Assembly (NCBI GenBank): GCA_018267575.1 | Contig: JAFDYF010000104.1 | Coordinates: 60,338-124,337 of the forward strand | DNA length: 64,000 nucleotides | Source of the DNA: Bacteroidota bacterium | GTDB lineage: Bacteria > Bacteroidota > Bacteroidia > Chitinophagales > Chitinophagaceae | Direction: 5' to 3' | Part shown: piece after piece, positions 1 through 8,244 of the stretch | Layout: every line of letters starts with the position of its first letter | Position numbering within the stretch: the first letter of the stretch is position 1 | The notes under the pieces: generated by a model | What the model was told of the DNA's origin: nothing | Databases searched by the model: none | What the model saw: only the letters and a program-made list of their open reading frames with translations | Position numbers and translations under genes: made by a program

Positions 1-529
1 AGCCTATTGGAAATTTATTGTCTTTCACATCTGGATGGTTGAAATCATCTATAATTTGATATTCGGGCCCATTCCATAGCATTGTGCCAGCCGCGTTGTC
101 CTTCACCATCTCTACAAAATATTTAATGCCGCTATTGGCACCCTCGGTTAATTTAAAATCAAACCTTAAATCGAAATCAGCATATTCCTCCTTTGTAATG
201 ATATCTTCCCCTTTCGCACGGTTTGCCACAGATAATGTCCCTTTCTCCACGGCCCAGGCATGTGATGGAAAACTATCGCCTTTCAAACTTCTCCATTGGC
301 CTGTATTTTTTCCATCAAAAAGTATATCCCAACCTCCTGATTTTTTTTGATGGTCAGGTCTTGGAATCGTATCGGCATCCCACCCTGCCTCTTTCAAATT
401 CAATATAGCTTGGGTTACCAGAGGTCTTGTAATTATGGGCGTGCAATGGATACCAGGGTTGATTCCCTTTGCCAATAGGGATGGAAGCACACAAAATTGA
501 CAAACAAACAGTATTGTTGTTACTTTCAT
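1..529 (-). CDS. Secreted DUF1080 / 3-keto-disaccharide hydrolase-like protein (partial)
   Basis: The ATG is at 529 and the gene runs off the left edge, so 176 N-terminal residues are visible. Residues 1-21 form a hydrophobic signal peptide (ILFVCQFCVLPSLLA). The DUF1080 core follows in order: WDILFDGKNTGQW at 67-79, the W-V-G-L strand at 92-99, DIIT with EYADFDLRFDFK at 109-126, ANSGIKYF at 131-138 and EYQIIDDF at 157-163. Family members have a concanavalin-like jelly roll; some hydrolyse 3-keto-glycosides made by Gfo/Idh/MocA dehydrogenases, in the periplasm. An extra segment of about 45 residues precedes the domain. It follows an oxidoreductase gene on the same strand but has its own promoter/operator (698-746). 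The family call is firm; substrate and catalytic residues beyond the edge are unknown. Confidence 0.88.
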   Translation of the reverse strand, partial: MKVTTILFVCQFCVLPSLLAKGINPGIHCTPIITRPLVTQAILNLKEAGWDADTIPRPDHQKKSGGWDILFDGKNTGQWRSLKGDSFPSHAWAVEKGTLSVANRAKGEDIITKEEYADFDLRFDFKLTEGANSGIKYFVEMVKDNAAGTMLWNGPEYQIIDDFNHPDVKDNKFPIG

Positions 530-697
530 AAAATCAATGCTTTTTAAAATTTATGGTTTACTGTTGCCACGTTGCTGAAAGGATGGTGGTATCCAGTCAA
601 CGACTTCATCTACTTGCGTTAATCTTTCCCCAATTTTTTTGAATCATCACCAAGAAACATAGTTGCCCATATAAAACACATAACGCAGGGCTTTTTA

Positions 698-746
698 CGG
701 TTACGTACACGTAAACAAACCTAAATACAATAGCCCATACTTCCAA
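698..746 (-). promoter_or_regulatory. Promoter and palindromic operator upstream of the DUF1080 gene
   Basis: Read on the minus strand there is a TTG (744-746), a 20-nt spacer and TAGGTTTG (716-723), matching the Bacteroidetes -33/-7 pattern. Just downstream lies TTACGTGTACGTAA (701-714), an inverted repeat with arms TTACGT/ACGTAA around the expected start site. On the plus strand, CGGTTACGTACAC (698-710) matches a second site at 7041-7053 in 11 of 13 positions. This placement suits a repressor such as a LacI- or GntR-type protein; no regulator gene is in the window. The promoter is inferred from sequence only. Confidence 0.5.
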
Positions 747-771
747 TTCTATTTTATCCAAGAAGCTACAA

Positions 772-2193
772 CTATTTATTGTTTGCTTTTTTCAATGCCT
801 GTATGGTGGTATAATATTTTGCCAGCATAGCGGATAGCTCCCAATCTGGAATCCTATTCCTTTGTAGATATCCTAAATATTTTTTGGCCACCTGCGCAAA
901 ATGCTGTTCATGACCTTCCTGATACCGCTCAGGAATAATCAACTGCCAACCTTTATCCGTTTTCTTTATACTAAGCCCCGGGTATTGAACCTGGATTTTG
1001 CTCAGGCTTTTCTGCAAGGCCTGTTCCCATTCGTTTTGATTGCCTTTGTCCATAGGCTCGATATACAGTACCGGTTTATATTGTTCTACTTTGCCTTGCC
1101 GGATAATCAGGTTTGCCTTGGTTCCTTGGAGCATGGAATAATAAGTGTCCCCCGTGCCTTCCGGTGCCTGATATTTCCATTCTACGGATACCCTGGCATG
1201 AATATCTTTGATGGTATAATCCATCTCCCCATTGGCATATACCTGTAACAAGCTATCTTTTACATTTTTCCTTAAAAAGTCCGGATAGGCATCATTGTGG
1301 GTAACCTGCCTGAATTGGGCGGGATTCAGTACCGTTGCCCAATGTTTGGCTGTGATCATTTGTATATCCTTTTTGTAATCCAATAGCTGATTGGAAAAGC
1401 ATTCCCATTCCACCAAATCTACCATATGTGTACTCACATCCACAATTCCCTCGCCCTGTTGAGCCACATCAAAATACCAAGCTGGGCGCACGAGCGGGGA
1501 ACCGGACACTTCCTTATAGAAATAATGTACACTTTCAAATACGATAGCAGGGTTTTCCAATGTCCCTTTCTTAAGTTCCCCAAAAACATCCGGCTCTTGT
1601 GAAAAAGCTTTTTGTAAAATATTGGTGATCTCATAGCGTTCTGTCATGATATCATATAACAAAACCTGGTTCTTTTTGGCGTCCACAAAAGCTTGCTGCA
1701 AACTATCGAACCCTGCTTGATTGATAGCCATGGGCTTATCTGCCAATACGTTCAATCCGTCATCCACGGATTGTTTGATATAATCAGCCTTTCGCTTGTT
1801 ATTTCCTGCAATCACCACCACATTCCCTGGTTTGGTCTGGAGCATCTTTTCGAAATAGTCAGGTCCGGTGTAGACTTTCAATTTCCAGGAACTGGGATTA
1901 TCCTTGCGGTTATTATATTTATCAATCAAAGCGAGATATGATTTCAGCTCGGGCCCATCTGGGGCAAATACATGCACGGTAGAATCTATTCCTGTATTCA
2001 TGGTTTTTTGCAATAATGCCGCATGAAAATGACCGGGGTCCAATATGATTAGTTTTACCAAAGTGGAATCTGTTTTTTGCTCTGTTTGACTGTTTTTATT
2101 TTTGCATGCCGGAATAAATAATAAGAGGAATATGATATGGGGGAGCCTTATTTTTATTCTCCTGGAAATGGTCAAGCGTTGTACTTGTTGCAT
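772..2193 (-). CDS. Lipoprotein Gfo/Idh/MocA-like oxidoreductase
   Basis: 473 residues. A long basic leader and hydrophobic stretch end in the lipobox IPAC with Cys30, so the protein should be a lipid-anchored envelope protein. The body resembles Gfo/Idh/MocA oxidoreductases with the putative oxidoreductase C-terminal domain: ADKPMAI at 151-157 replaces the usual EKP motif, and STHMVDLVEW carries the conserved His/Asp pair. The Rossmann glycine motif near residue 50 reads LDPGHFHAAL rather than GxGxxG, so cofactor binding may be atypical or the cofactor tightly held. It lies between nagB-like and DUF1080 genes, both on the same strand, which suggests periplasmic oxidation of a glycoside. The exact substrate cannot be read from sequence. 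Confidence 0.82.
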   Translation of the reverse strand: MQQVQRLTISRRIKIRLPHIIFLLLFIPACKNKNSQTEQKTDSTLVKLIILDPGHFHAALLQKTMNTGIDSTVHVFAPDGPELKSYLALIDKYNNRKDNPSSWKLKVYTGPDYFEKMLQTKPGNVVVIAGNNKRKADYIKQSVDDGLNVLADKPMAINQAGFDSLQQAFVDAKKNQVLLYDIMTERYEITNILQKAFSQEPDVFGELKKGTLENPAIVFESVHYFYKEVSGSPLVRPAWYFDVAQQGEGIVDVSTHMVDLVEWECFSNQLLDYKKDIQMITAKHWATVLNPAQFRQVTHNDAYPDFLRKNVKDSLLQVYANGEMDYTIKDIHARVSVEWKYQAPEGTGDTYYSMLQGTKANLIIRQGKVEQYKPVLYIEPMDKGNQNEWEQALQKSLSKIQVQYPGLSIKKTDKGWQLIIPERYQEGHEQHFAQVAKKYLGYLQRNRIPDWELSAMLAKYYTTIQALKKANNK

Positions 2194-2222
2194 AAATCTA
2201 AATTATAGTTTTAAACATTCTG

Positions 2223-2993
2223 CTAATGAAGCCCAGACGCACTATCTATATCTAGATAAAGCGTGGCATTGGGGTGTTTTCTAAGGATGGTGGAAGGATA
2301 TTGCTCACTCACTGGTTCCTGTAAGCTATGATAAACCGCAGGTGCTTTATGGAGGCCCGGCACCATACAAAAAATATATTTGGCTTGAAATAAAGCGGGC
2401 ACCGTAAGTGTGATTGCAGAAACGGGCACTTCGTCAATATGTTTAAAGCAACCATCATGCACTTGTTGCTGACGCGACATGTCGTCGAGTACAACTTCCT
2501 TTAACCATTGTGGGTCATTAAAATCGGCTACATGGGGATCATTAAAGGCAATATGCGTATTCTCCCCAATGCCCATGCATACAATATCAGCTGGGAATTT
2601 TTTGAGAAGCTCCTCATATCTCTTGCATTCTAGTGCGGGGTCATCCGCATTCCCATTAATATAATGCACTTGATTGAACGGGACCTTATCGAATATTCTT
2701 TCCTTTAAAAATTGTCCAAAAAGTGCTGGCGCATTCGGGGCCAATCCCATATACTCATCCATGTGGAAGGCGTTTATCCGTCGCCAATCAATTCCTTCCT
2801 GCATACACAAAGAAGACAAAAATTCGTTTTGCGAGGGAGCGGCAGCAAAAATGATATTTACCATATCCTGCGTTGATAATAATTCTTTTATTTTTTTAGC
2901 TGCTTCATGAGCTGCATGCTTGCCCATCTCCAACCTTGTTGCATAAGTTTTTACCTGTAATTGATCCACCTTATATTTTCTTACTTCATTCAT
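2223..2993 (-). CDS. nagB: Glucosamine-6-phosphate deaminase-like protein (NagB/6-phosphogluconolactonase fold)
   Basis: 256 residues, close to the usual NagB length. FHMDEYMGL (76-84) supplies the active-site Asp (D79), equivalent to D72 of E. coli NagB, and GIGENTHIAF (141-150) is the second active-site loop, with His147. That loop usually reads GxGNDGHIAF: here the Asp of the Asp-His pair is Asn145, a variant I recall from a branch of NagB-like proteins in Bacteroidetes. NagB converts glucosamine-6-phosphate to fructose-6-phosphate and ammonia. The next gene but one upstream is nagA-like, with an oxidoreductase between them, which supports an amino-sugar role. A deaminase acting on an oxidised amino sugar is a possible alternative. 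Confidence 0.8.
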   Translation of the reverse strand: MNEVRKYKVDQLQVKTYATRLEMGKHAAHEAAKKIKELLSTQDMVNIIFAAAPSQNEFLSSLCMQEGIDWRRINAFHMDEYMGLAPNAPALFGQFLKERIFDKVPFNQVHYINGNADDPALECKRYEELLKKFPADIVCMGIGENTHIAFNDPHVADFNDPQWLKEVVLDDMSRQQQVHDGCFKHIDEVPVSAITLTVPALFQAKYIFCMVPGLHKAPAVYHSLQEPVSEQYPSTILRKHPNATLYLDIDSASGLH

Positions 2994-3034
2994 GATTCCT
3001 GTTTTTGAAATGTAATAGATTTTTGAAATGGCTT

Positions 3035-4111
3035 TTAAGTGATTGGTAAGTTGGGGCGTATTGGAAGTGTAACCATTTTGCCCGAACGGGCAGTTTCATA
3101 AATGGCCATTACGATTTCAACCGATTTGCGCCCTTCTTCCCCATTGACCAAGGGCTCAGTTCCTGTCTCTACGGCATGCATCATATCCTCTATCTGTCTT
3201 TGATGCCCAAGGAACCCAATATCTGCTGGATTGGAAGCGCCGCCCTGAGCATGAGCACCATCACCCATTTCGTTCCTGATGCTTGCATCCTCTCTATTTT
3301 CCCTTTGAAATTGCCATTTCAAGAAATGGTCTTCTTCCAACACCGCTGTCCCTTCCGTGCCCATGATTTCAATGCGCTTGAGGGCACCGGGAAAAACGGC
3401 GGTGGAACATTCAATGGTTCCCAAAGCACCGTTTTGAAATTTCAAAGTTGAAACAATGGTATCTTCCACTTCAATACCCTTATGCCGGATGTTGGCCGCC
3501 ACTGACTGCACTGATACTACCGGTCCCATAAACCATTGCAATAGGTCGACGGAATGAATGCCCTGGTTCATGAGCGCCCCACCGCCATCATATTGCCAGG
3601 TGCCCCTCCAGAGCCCGGATGCATAATATTCTGGGCTTCTGCTCCACTTGATATAGGCGCTCCCCAATACCAGCTGGCCAAACCGGTTAGCATCCACCGA
3701 TTTCTTTAATAGCCTGCTTTTATCATAGAAACGGGATGGAAAAATAACGCCTATTTTAACAGCAGCTTTGCGAGCCGCTTCCAGTATCCCATCACATCTT
3801 TCTAGTGTAATCTCCATGGGTTTTTCAATCAGGCAATGTTTGCCAGCCTCAATGCATTTCAGTGCTGGTTCAAGGTGTATGCCCGAAGGGGTACAGATAC
3901 AGATGATATCCATTTCTGGGACTTTGAGCATTTCCTCTAGGGTATTGAACACGGTACATCCATGCTTCTGGGCAAAATCATCCGATTTATTTTTATGGAT
4001 GCTATATATGCCTATCAATTTGGCATTCGCTATTTCAGCAATAGCCCTTGCATGAACCTGTGCAATCATGCCAGCACCTACAATCCCAAAACCAAAATGT
4101 TTTTTTGCCAT
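3035..4111 (-). CDS. Gfo/Idh/MocA family NAD(P)-dependent oxidoreductase
   Basis: 358 residues from the ATG at 4111; a TTG at 4126 in frame would add five residues but fits the family less well. There is no signal peptide, so the protein is cytoplasmic. GIVGAGMIAQVHA (9-21) is the dinucleotide-binding Rossmann motif, IEKPMEI (95-101) contains the family EKP lysine, and GGGALMNQGIHSVDLL (177-192) carries the His/Asp catalytic region. These enzymes oxidise or reduce ring hydroxyls of sugars and inositols. Only 18 nt separate it from the upstream nagA-like gene, so both are probably on one transcript. Substrate unknown; a keto-amino-sugar step is an inference from context. Confidence 0.88.
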   Translation of the reverse strand: MAKKHFGFGIVGAGMIAQVHARAIAEIANAKLIGIYSIHKNKSDDFAQKHGCTVFNTLEEMLKVPEMDIICICTPSGIHLEPALKCIEAGKHCLIEKPMEITLERCDGILEAARKAAVKIGVIFPSRFYDKSRLLKKSVDANRFGQLVLGSAYIKWSRSPEYYASGLWRGTWQYDGGGALMNQGIHSVDLLQWFMGPVVSVQSVAANIRHKGIEVEDTIVSTLKFQNGALGTIECSTAVFPGALKRIEIMGTEGTAVLEEDHFLKWQFQRENREDASIRNEMGDGAHAQGGASNPADIGFLGHQRQIEDMMHAVETGTEPLVNGEEGRKSVEIVMAIYETARSGKMVTLPIRPNLPIT

Positions 4112-4129
4112 AAATAAGGTTATCAAAAA

Positions 4130-5335
4130 TCAATGTTCAAAAACAACCCTTCCATTTTTTATTGTTTTTACTATCTGTATGTTTTTTTCATTTAACTGAA
4201 ATACTACCCAATCCATATTTCTTTCTGTAAAGCCAGGATCGTTTTTTGTGAGCATATCAGTTACGTTGGTAGAGGCCATTGACCAGGCCTCAGCGATGTT
4301 GGCCAGATTATGGTTTAATAAAGTTTCCACATTTTCCAAAAGCGATTTTCCTGCACCCGCCAGTAACCACGGGGAGTCTTTGAGGCTGACTCTTTTTTCT
4401 TCATCCACCATTACGGTGCCACCAATATGGTTTTGATACTCACCGGGAGGCATCCCCGCAAAACAGGTGGCATCGCTTACGATGAGGGTCGATTTCCCCT
4501 TGTTTTTCATCACTACTTTTATGAAGGAATCAGGAAGGTGGATCCCATCCGTAATGAGGCAGGCATATAGTTCGTCGGCCGCTAATTGGTCCCAAATCAT
4601 ATTGGGATGGCGACGCAGTAATAAAGGGATCCCATTGCCCAAGTGGGTCGACAAGATCATACCTGCCTGGATGGCCTGGCTGATCTGTTCTGTAGTTGCC
4701 ATGGAATGGCCCATGGCCACAAGAACCCCATGATCCCTGCATTTTTCAATGAAGGCGCAGGCCCCTCCCCAATCCGGCGCTAGGGTAACCATTTTTATTT
4801 TACCACCTGCCGCTTTCTGAAATTTGCTAAAAAGATCCCAATCGGGTGCTTTGATATATTTGGCATCGTGTGCTCCCCTTGCCCCTTCCACCGGCGAGAT
4901 AAAGGGCCCTTCCAAATGGATCCCTACAATACAATCGTTTACGATTGGTTCGGCTATACCTGCCTGATGAATGGTATGAAGGATTGCTAAAATATTCTCA
5001 TCTGAATTGCTGATGATGGTCGGGAAAAAGCGGGTTATGCCCTTACTTAATAAATAATGCGTTGCTTTGACCATTTCTTCCCGCGTCAAGGAGGGAGTAT
5101 TAAAATCAATCCCATTGATCCCATTGATCTGTAGGTCAATCAAGCCGGGACCGATCAGCAGATTGGCATTTCTGTTTTTGGTTTCCACCATTCGCGCTAC
5201 CGCGGTATCCCGAAACAGGATTTCTGCTGTTTTCCCAGTGATACAATTGGTGCAGATTATTATTTCCTCTGCTTTATTGATTGGTTGACCCATAAACGGT
5301 TTTTTCTGTGTTGCTTGGAAAGCTGCTGTCCGCAT
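4130..5335 (-). CDS. nagA: N-acetylglucosamine-6-phosphate deacetylase-like amidohydrolase
   Basis: 401 residues from the ATG at 5335; ATG 5293 is an equally reasonable start, and the first in-frame start is a TTG at 5371. The metal ligands of NagA are visible: HLEGPFISP (Glu), AMGHSMATT (His), STHLGNGI (His), plus LIVSDATCFAG with the catalytic Asp, and TDGIHLPDSF. GLIDLQINGINGIDFN is the typical entry to the barrel. NagA removes acetate from GlcNAc-6-P in the cytoplasm, giving the substrate of NagB, whose gene is two genes downstream. The family is certain; because oxidoreductases surround it, it could act on a related acylated amino sugar. Confidence 0.86.
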   Translation of the reverse strand: MRTAAFQATQKKPFMGQPINKAEEIIICTNCITGKTAEILFRDTAVARMVETKNRNANLLIGPGLIDLQINGINGIDFNTPSLTREEMVKATHYLLSKGITRFFPTIISNSDENILAILHTIHQAGIAEPIVNDCIVGIHLEGPFISPVEGARGAHDAKYIKAPDWDLFSKFQKAAGGKIKMVTLAPDWGGACAFIEKCRDHGVLVAMGHSMATTEQISQAIQAGMILSTHLGNGIPLLLRRHPNMIWDQLAADELYACLITDGIHLPDSFIKVVMKNKGKSTLIVSDATCFAGMPPGEYQNHIGGTVMVDEEKRVSLKDSPWLLAGAGKSLLENVETLLNHNLANIAEAWSMASTNVTDMLTKNDPGFTERNMDWVVFQLNEKNIQIVKTIKNGRVVFEH

Positions 5336-5451
5336 TTTCCATTTTGTTTTGCCAACAATCCTAGTGTTCAAGAGTGGATCCTCAAACGAATCTGCTTACT
5401 GCGATGAAATTCAAAAACAATCAACCCTGATCGAATCCCTTTTCGTCAAGA

Positions 5452-6804
5452 TCAAACCGTGGGTTCCCATCCGGGCTCATAATCTCTTTTCCAAAACTTG
5501 TTGGCCACCTCATTGTTGAGGATATGACCGTTTTTCGGGTCTGTTTGAAATGATATATTTCCTGCTCGAACTGCAATATTGCCCAACTGGCAAAGCAAGG
5601 TACTTTGGTGCCCCATCAATATTTCGGCGTTCAACGAAGTCCCATTTCGGATAGCATCAAAAAAATTCTGGATATGCAGGGCGTCGAGTGCTTGGGAAGG
5701 GTCAACCGTATTTCGCGCATCAATTTTGACCTCATTCTTAACTTCTTTGATCAGCTTATTATTGAGGTCGTATATCCTATATGAATTTCCTCCAGCCACT
5801 TCCATTTCCAGCGTACCCGTTTCACCGTAGATGATCGCTCCCACGCTGGACCCCTCAACGGTACGACCATTACAACTCCTCCCTTCCCATTCCATAAAAG
5901 TATTATTGGGGAATTCCCAGGTGATCACCTGGGTGTCTGGGGTTTGCCAATCATCCTTATAACGGTAACGCCCACCCCCGGAACGAACACTGCTGGGGTA
6001 TTCGACTGCAAGGGCCCATCGCATCAGATCTACCATATGGGTACCATTGTTCAATGCTTCACCGGTGCCCCAGTTCCAGAACCAATGCCAGTTGTAAGGA
6101 AGTATATTGTCCCGGTAGGGTTCACGTGGTGCCGGTCCCTGCCAGAGGTCATAATCCAACCCAGAAGGAATGGCTGTTTGTTTACCAATGCCAATGGAAA
6201 GGCGATTATTGGTATACCAGCCCTTGGCAAAATAAGGCCTCCCAATAACACCATTTTGAATTTCATGGATCGCAGCGACCAGGTTAGGCCAAGACCTTCG
6301 CTGGGAACCCATCTGTACTTTCCGGTTATACTTTCTGGAAGCGGCCACCAGCATTTCGCCTTCATGCGGGTTATGCGAACAGGGTTTTTCTACGTATACA
6401 TGTTTGCCGGCCTTACAAGCAAGAATAGCAGCGGGTGCATGCCAATGATCGGGTGTAGCGATCACCATAGCATCCAATGATTTATCTTCCAACGCTTTTC
6501 TAAAATCCGGGGAAGCTTTTGGGCGATGGTTTTGTATCTTTTCAACGACCCGGATACATTTATCCATGGATTGTTTATCAACATCACAGATATAGATCAG
6601 CTCGCCATTTTTCTGACTGGCATAGTTTTCGGCAAGCGCCAAACCGCGGGAATGGACCCCCATAACAGCCACTTGGATGCGTTCGTTTGCTCCTATAATG
6701 CTGGCATAGCTTTTGGCACTAAAGCCAGGTAATATACCACCAATGGAAACAACCGTAGATGCTTTCACTGTTTTCTTTATGAAATCCCTCCTTGATTTTT
6801 CCAT
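5452..6804 (-). CDS. Exported Gfo/Idh/MocA family oxidoreductase
   Basis: 450 residues from ATG 6804; this start gives a clean N-terminus, whereas an upstream in-frame ATG at 6933 would add 43 residues unlike an export signal. MEKSRRDFIKKTVKAS followed by a hydrophobic stretch to about residue 35 resembles a Tat signal, so the folded enzyme with its cofactor is probably exported. Motifs: AVMGVHSRG (46-54) in place of a strict GxGxxG, ATPDHWHAP (116-124), VEKPCSHN (138-145) and NGTHMVDLMRWA. Members of this exported subgroup oxidise glycosides in the periplasm. It is the first gene of the leftward sugar block, 248 nt from a promoter/operator at 7041-7084. Confidence 0.88.
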   Translation of the reverse strand: MEKSRRDFIKKTVKASTVVSIGGILPGFSAKSYASIIGANERIQVAVMGVHSRGLALAENYASQKNGELIYICDVDKQSMDKCIRVVEKIQNHRPKASPDFRKALEDKSLDAMVIATPDHWHAPAAILACKAGKHVYVEKPCSHNPHEGEMLVAASRKYNRKVQMGSQRRSWPNLVAAIHEIQNGVIGRPYFAKGWYTNNRLSIGIGKQTAIPSGLDYDLWQGPAPREPYRDNILPYNWHWFWNWGTGEALNNGTHMVDLMRWALAVEYPSSVRSGGGRYRYKDDWQTPDTQVITWEFPNNTFMEWEGRSCNGRTVEGSSVGAIIYGETGTLEMEVAGGNSYRIYDLNNKLIKEVKNEVKIDARNTVDPSQALDALHIQNFFDAIRNGTSLNAEILMGHQSTLLCQLGNIAVRAGNISFQTDPKNGHILNNEVANKFWKRDYEPGWEPTV

Positions 6805-7040
6805 TTTGTCAATTTTTTTTTGATTGAGTTTTGTTTTATGATCAGACCTTTGTTGTAAATCAAATACCAATATGCATACTTGTTCAGGATACAACCGATT
6901 TGAACATGCTTCACTGGGCAATGCAAACGGCAAAAGCAGTCCCGATGCCGCAGAGGTCTTAATAAAATTTCGATGGCCCCATAAGTTAACTATTACTCAT
7001 AGGGTTATTTAGAATAAATTGATTTAAAATAGACAATTTA

Positions 7041-7084
7041 CGGGTACGTACCCAAAAATAACTTTTTTTGATTACCAAAACAAA
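7041..7084 (-). promoter_or_regulatory. Promoter with perfect palindromic operator for the leftward sugar operon
   Basis: On the minus strand TTTG (7081-7084), 20 nt, then TATTTTTG (7053-7060) fits the Bacteroidetes promoter consensus. Directly downstream, overlapping the expected start site, is GGGTACGTACCC (7042-7053), a perfect 12-nt palindrome. Its plus-strand form CGGGTACGTACCC aligns with 698-710 (CGGTTACGTACAC), and both are preceded by TTTA. It precedes the exported oxidoreductase gene with a leader of roughly 240 nt. Repression by a shared LacI-like regulator is my inference. Confidence 0.55.
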
Positions 7085-7175
7085 AAAACCAACGACCTCC
7101 ATTCGAGGGAACACATAGCATTTCAATACAGGAATAGCCGCTATTTTGAAAGTTTAGAGTTTTGAGAAAAGGGTT

Positions 7176-7210
7176 CATCCCCGTCAGACCGGGACGGTCT
7201 GACGGGGATG
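7176..7210. repeat. Perfect inverted repeat (15-nt arms, 5-nt loop)
   Basis: CATCCCCGTCAGACC (7176-7190) and its exact reverse complement (7196-7210) flank the loop GGGAC. No U-tract follows directly, so on its own it is not a classical terminator. The inner part, GTCAGACCG/CGGTCTGAC, recurs in diverged form at 46121-46140 and 59156-59174, which suggests a dispersed intergenic palindrome. Confidence 0.8.
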
Positions 7211-7236
7211 AAAAAGCCCCCTGGGTTACCAGGGGG
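7211..7236 (-). terminator. Intrinsic terminator, leftward
   Basis: On the minus strand CCCCCTGG (7229-7236), a four-base loop and CCAGGGGG (7217-7224) form a perfect 8-bp GC-rich stem, followed by C and TTTTT (7211-7215). It lies 30 nt past the stop of the possible small membrane peptide at 7266-7412 and would stop leftward transcription before the promoter at 7041-7084. Confidence 0.75.
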
Positions 7237-7265
7237 TTTAGCAAACGGCTTTGGAAAAGCTGCTG

Positions 7266-7412
7266 CTATTTTTTGAAGCGCTTGTACAGGAAGCGCAAAA
7301 AATGGGAGACCAGAAAACTTACCGTTGCGCCGATCGCTGCAGCGAAGGCGGTCTCCAGTAAGTTGGTTATGGGCAGTCTGGCCAAGAGTCCCAAGGCCGT
7401 GCCGCAGGCCGT
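7266..7412 (-). CDS. Possible short membrane peptide or remnant
   Basis: A 48-codon open stretch encodes ETAFAAAIGATVSFLVSHF followed by a basic end (LRFLYKRFKK) and a TAG stop: a hydrophobic helix with a positively charged C-terminus. It has no ATG; a TTG at codon 7 is possible, and just upstream in the same frame ATG at 7436 begins seven codons interrupted by a TGA at 7413-7415. A strong terminator follows on the same strand. Either it starts at TTG, or it is a recently broken gene with one nonsense change. I do not recognise a family with certainty. Confidence 0.3.
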   Translation of the reverse strand, partial: TACGTALGLLARLPITNLLETAFAAAIGATVSFLVSHFLRFLYKRFKK

Positions 7413-7689
7413 TCACGTTTTGACGGAAGGGACCATCACACAAAACCCATTCCGGGATAGTTTTATGCCGACGGTTTATATGATACCCCTTTCCCTTTTC
7501 TATTGTTAACCGACTTAGAACCAGCTACCGAGCAATTTTCAAGATTGGTCCAAGTGATGATCCTTAGGTTTTGTATATTTAATACTGCTTTGGTTTTAAG
7601 ACAGGCACATTGCATACCGATGCAAAACAGCAAGTATAAGGCGATAGTTATTATTTCCCCAAGACTATTCACCAATTAAAACTGATAAT

Positions 7690-8244
7690 ATGGAACGTCG
7701 CTTATTTCTTCATTTTCCCTTGATAGCTTCCGCCTTGGTGGCAAAGGCCAACAACGATATACCGGGCAGGTCCAATAAAGGGTTCAAGGTTGCGGCCAAC
7801 AAAGACCGTTACCAAGAAGAGCTTTTTATTATGGGCGGAAGATTTGATTGCAAGGTTTCTTCCAAAGACACGGATGGCGATTTGCTAATTTACGACACGA
7901 TCCGGCATTCCAAGGGCGGGCCAGCCATGCACCTTCACTACCATCAAGATGAATGGTTTTATGTCATCAAAGGGGAATTTTTGGTACAGGTAGGTGAGGA
8001 AAAATTCACACTCGCTGCAGGCGACTCTGCCTTTGCTCCAAGAATGGTTCCCCATGTGTTTGCAAATATCAGTGAAGGCGAAGGGCAAATGCTTGTTCTT
8101 TTTCAACCAGCAGGATCCATGGAAGATTTTTTCGCCCAAATGGCAAAACTTGGCAAGGACGTACCAAAAAATCAAGAAGAGACTATGAAAGCATTATGGG
8201 CATTGCACGGAATGAAAATAGTTGGACCACCACTCAAGTTCTAG
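7690..8244 (+). CDS. Cupin-domain protein
   Basis: 184 residues. The N-terminus (MERRLFLHFPLIASALVAKA) resembles a weak signal or membrane anchor. The cupin core is clear: GGPAMHLHYHQDEWFYVIKG gives the metal ligands HxH, Glu and the first glycine (motif 1, about residues 77-96), and AGDSAFAPRMVPHVFAN is motif 2 with the last His. Small cupins act as isomerases, epimerases, dioxygenases or sugar binders. It opens the rightward part of the sugar region, upstream of a ROK kinase, so a role on a sugar or keto-sugar is plausible. No specific reaction can be assigned. Confidence 0.8.
   Translation: MERRLFLHFPLIASALVAKANNDIPGRSNKGFKVAANKDRYQEELFIMGGRFDCKVSSKDTDGDLLIYDTIRHSKGGPAMHLHYHQDEWFYVIKGEFLVQVGEEKFTLAAGDSAFAPRMVPHVFANISEGEGQMLVLFQPAGSMEDFFAQMAKLGKDVPKNQEETMKALWALHGMKIVGPPLKF

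Noticed and set aside
5452..6933. Start of the exported oxidoreductase at 6933.
   Set aside because: The extra 43 residues precede and hide the twin-arginine-type signal that begins at ATG 6804.
7141..7509. Two 100-115-residue frames, one on each strand, across the inverted repeat and terminator.
   Set aside because: Both read through the palindrome and terminator and have unbalanced composition; the structures explain the DNA better.
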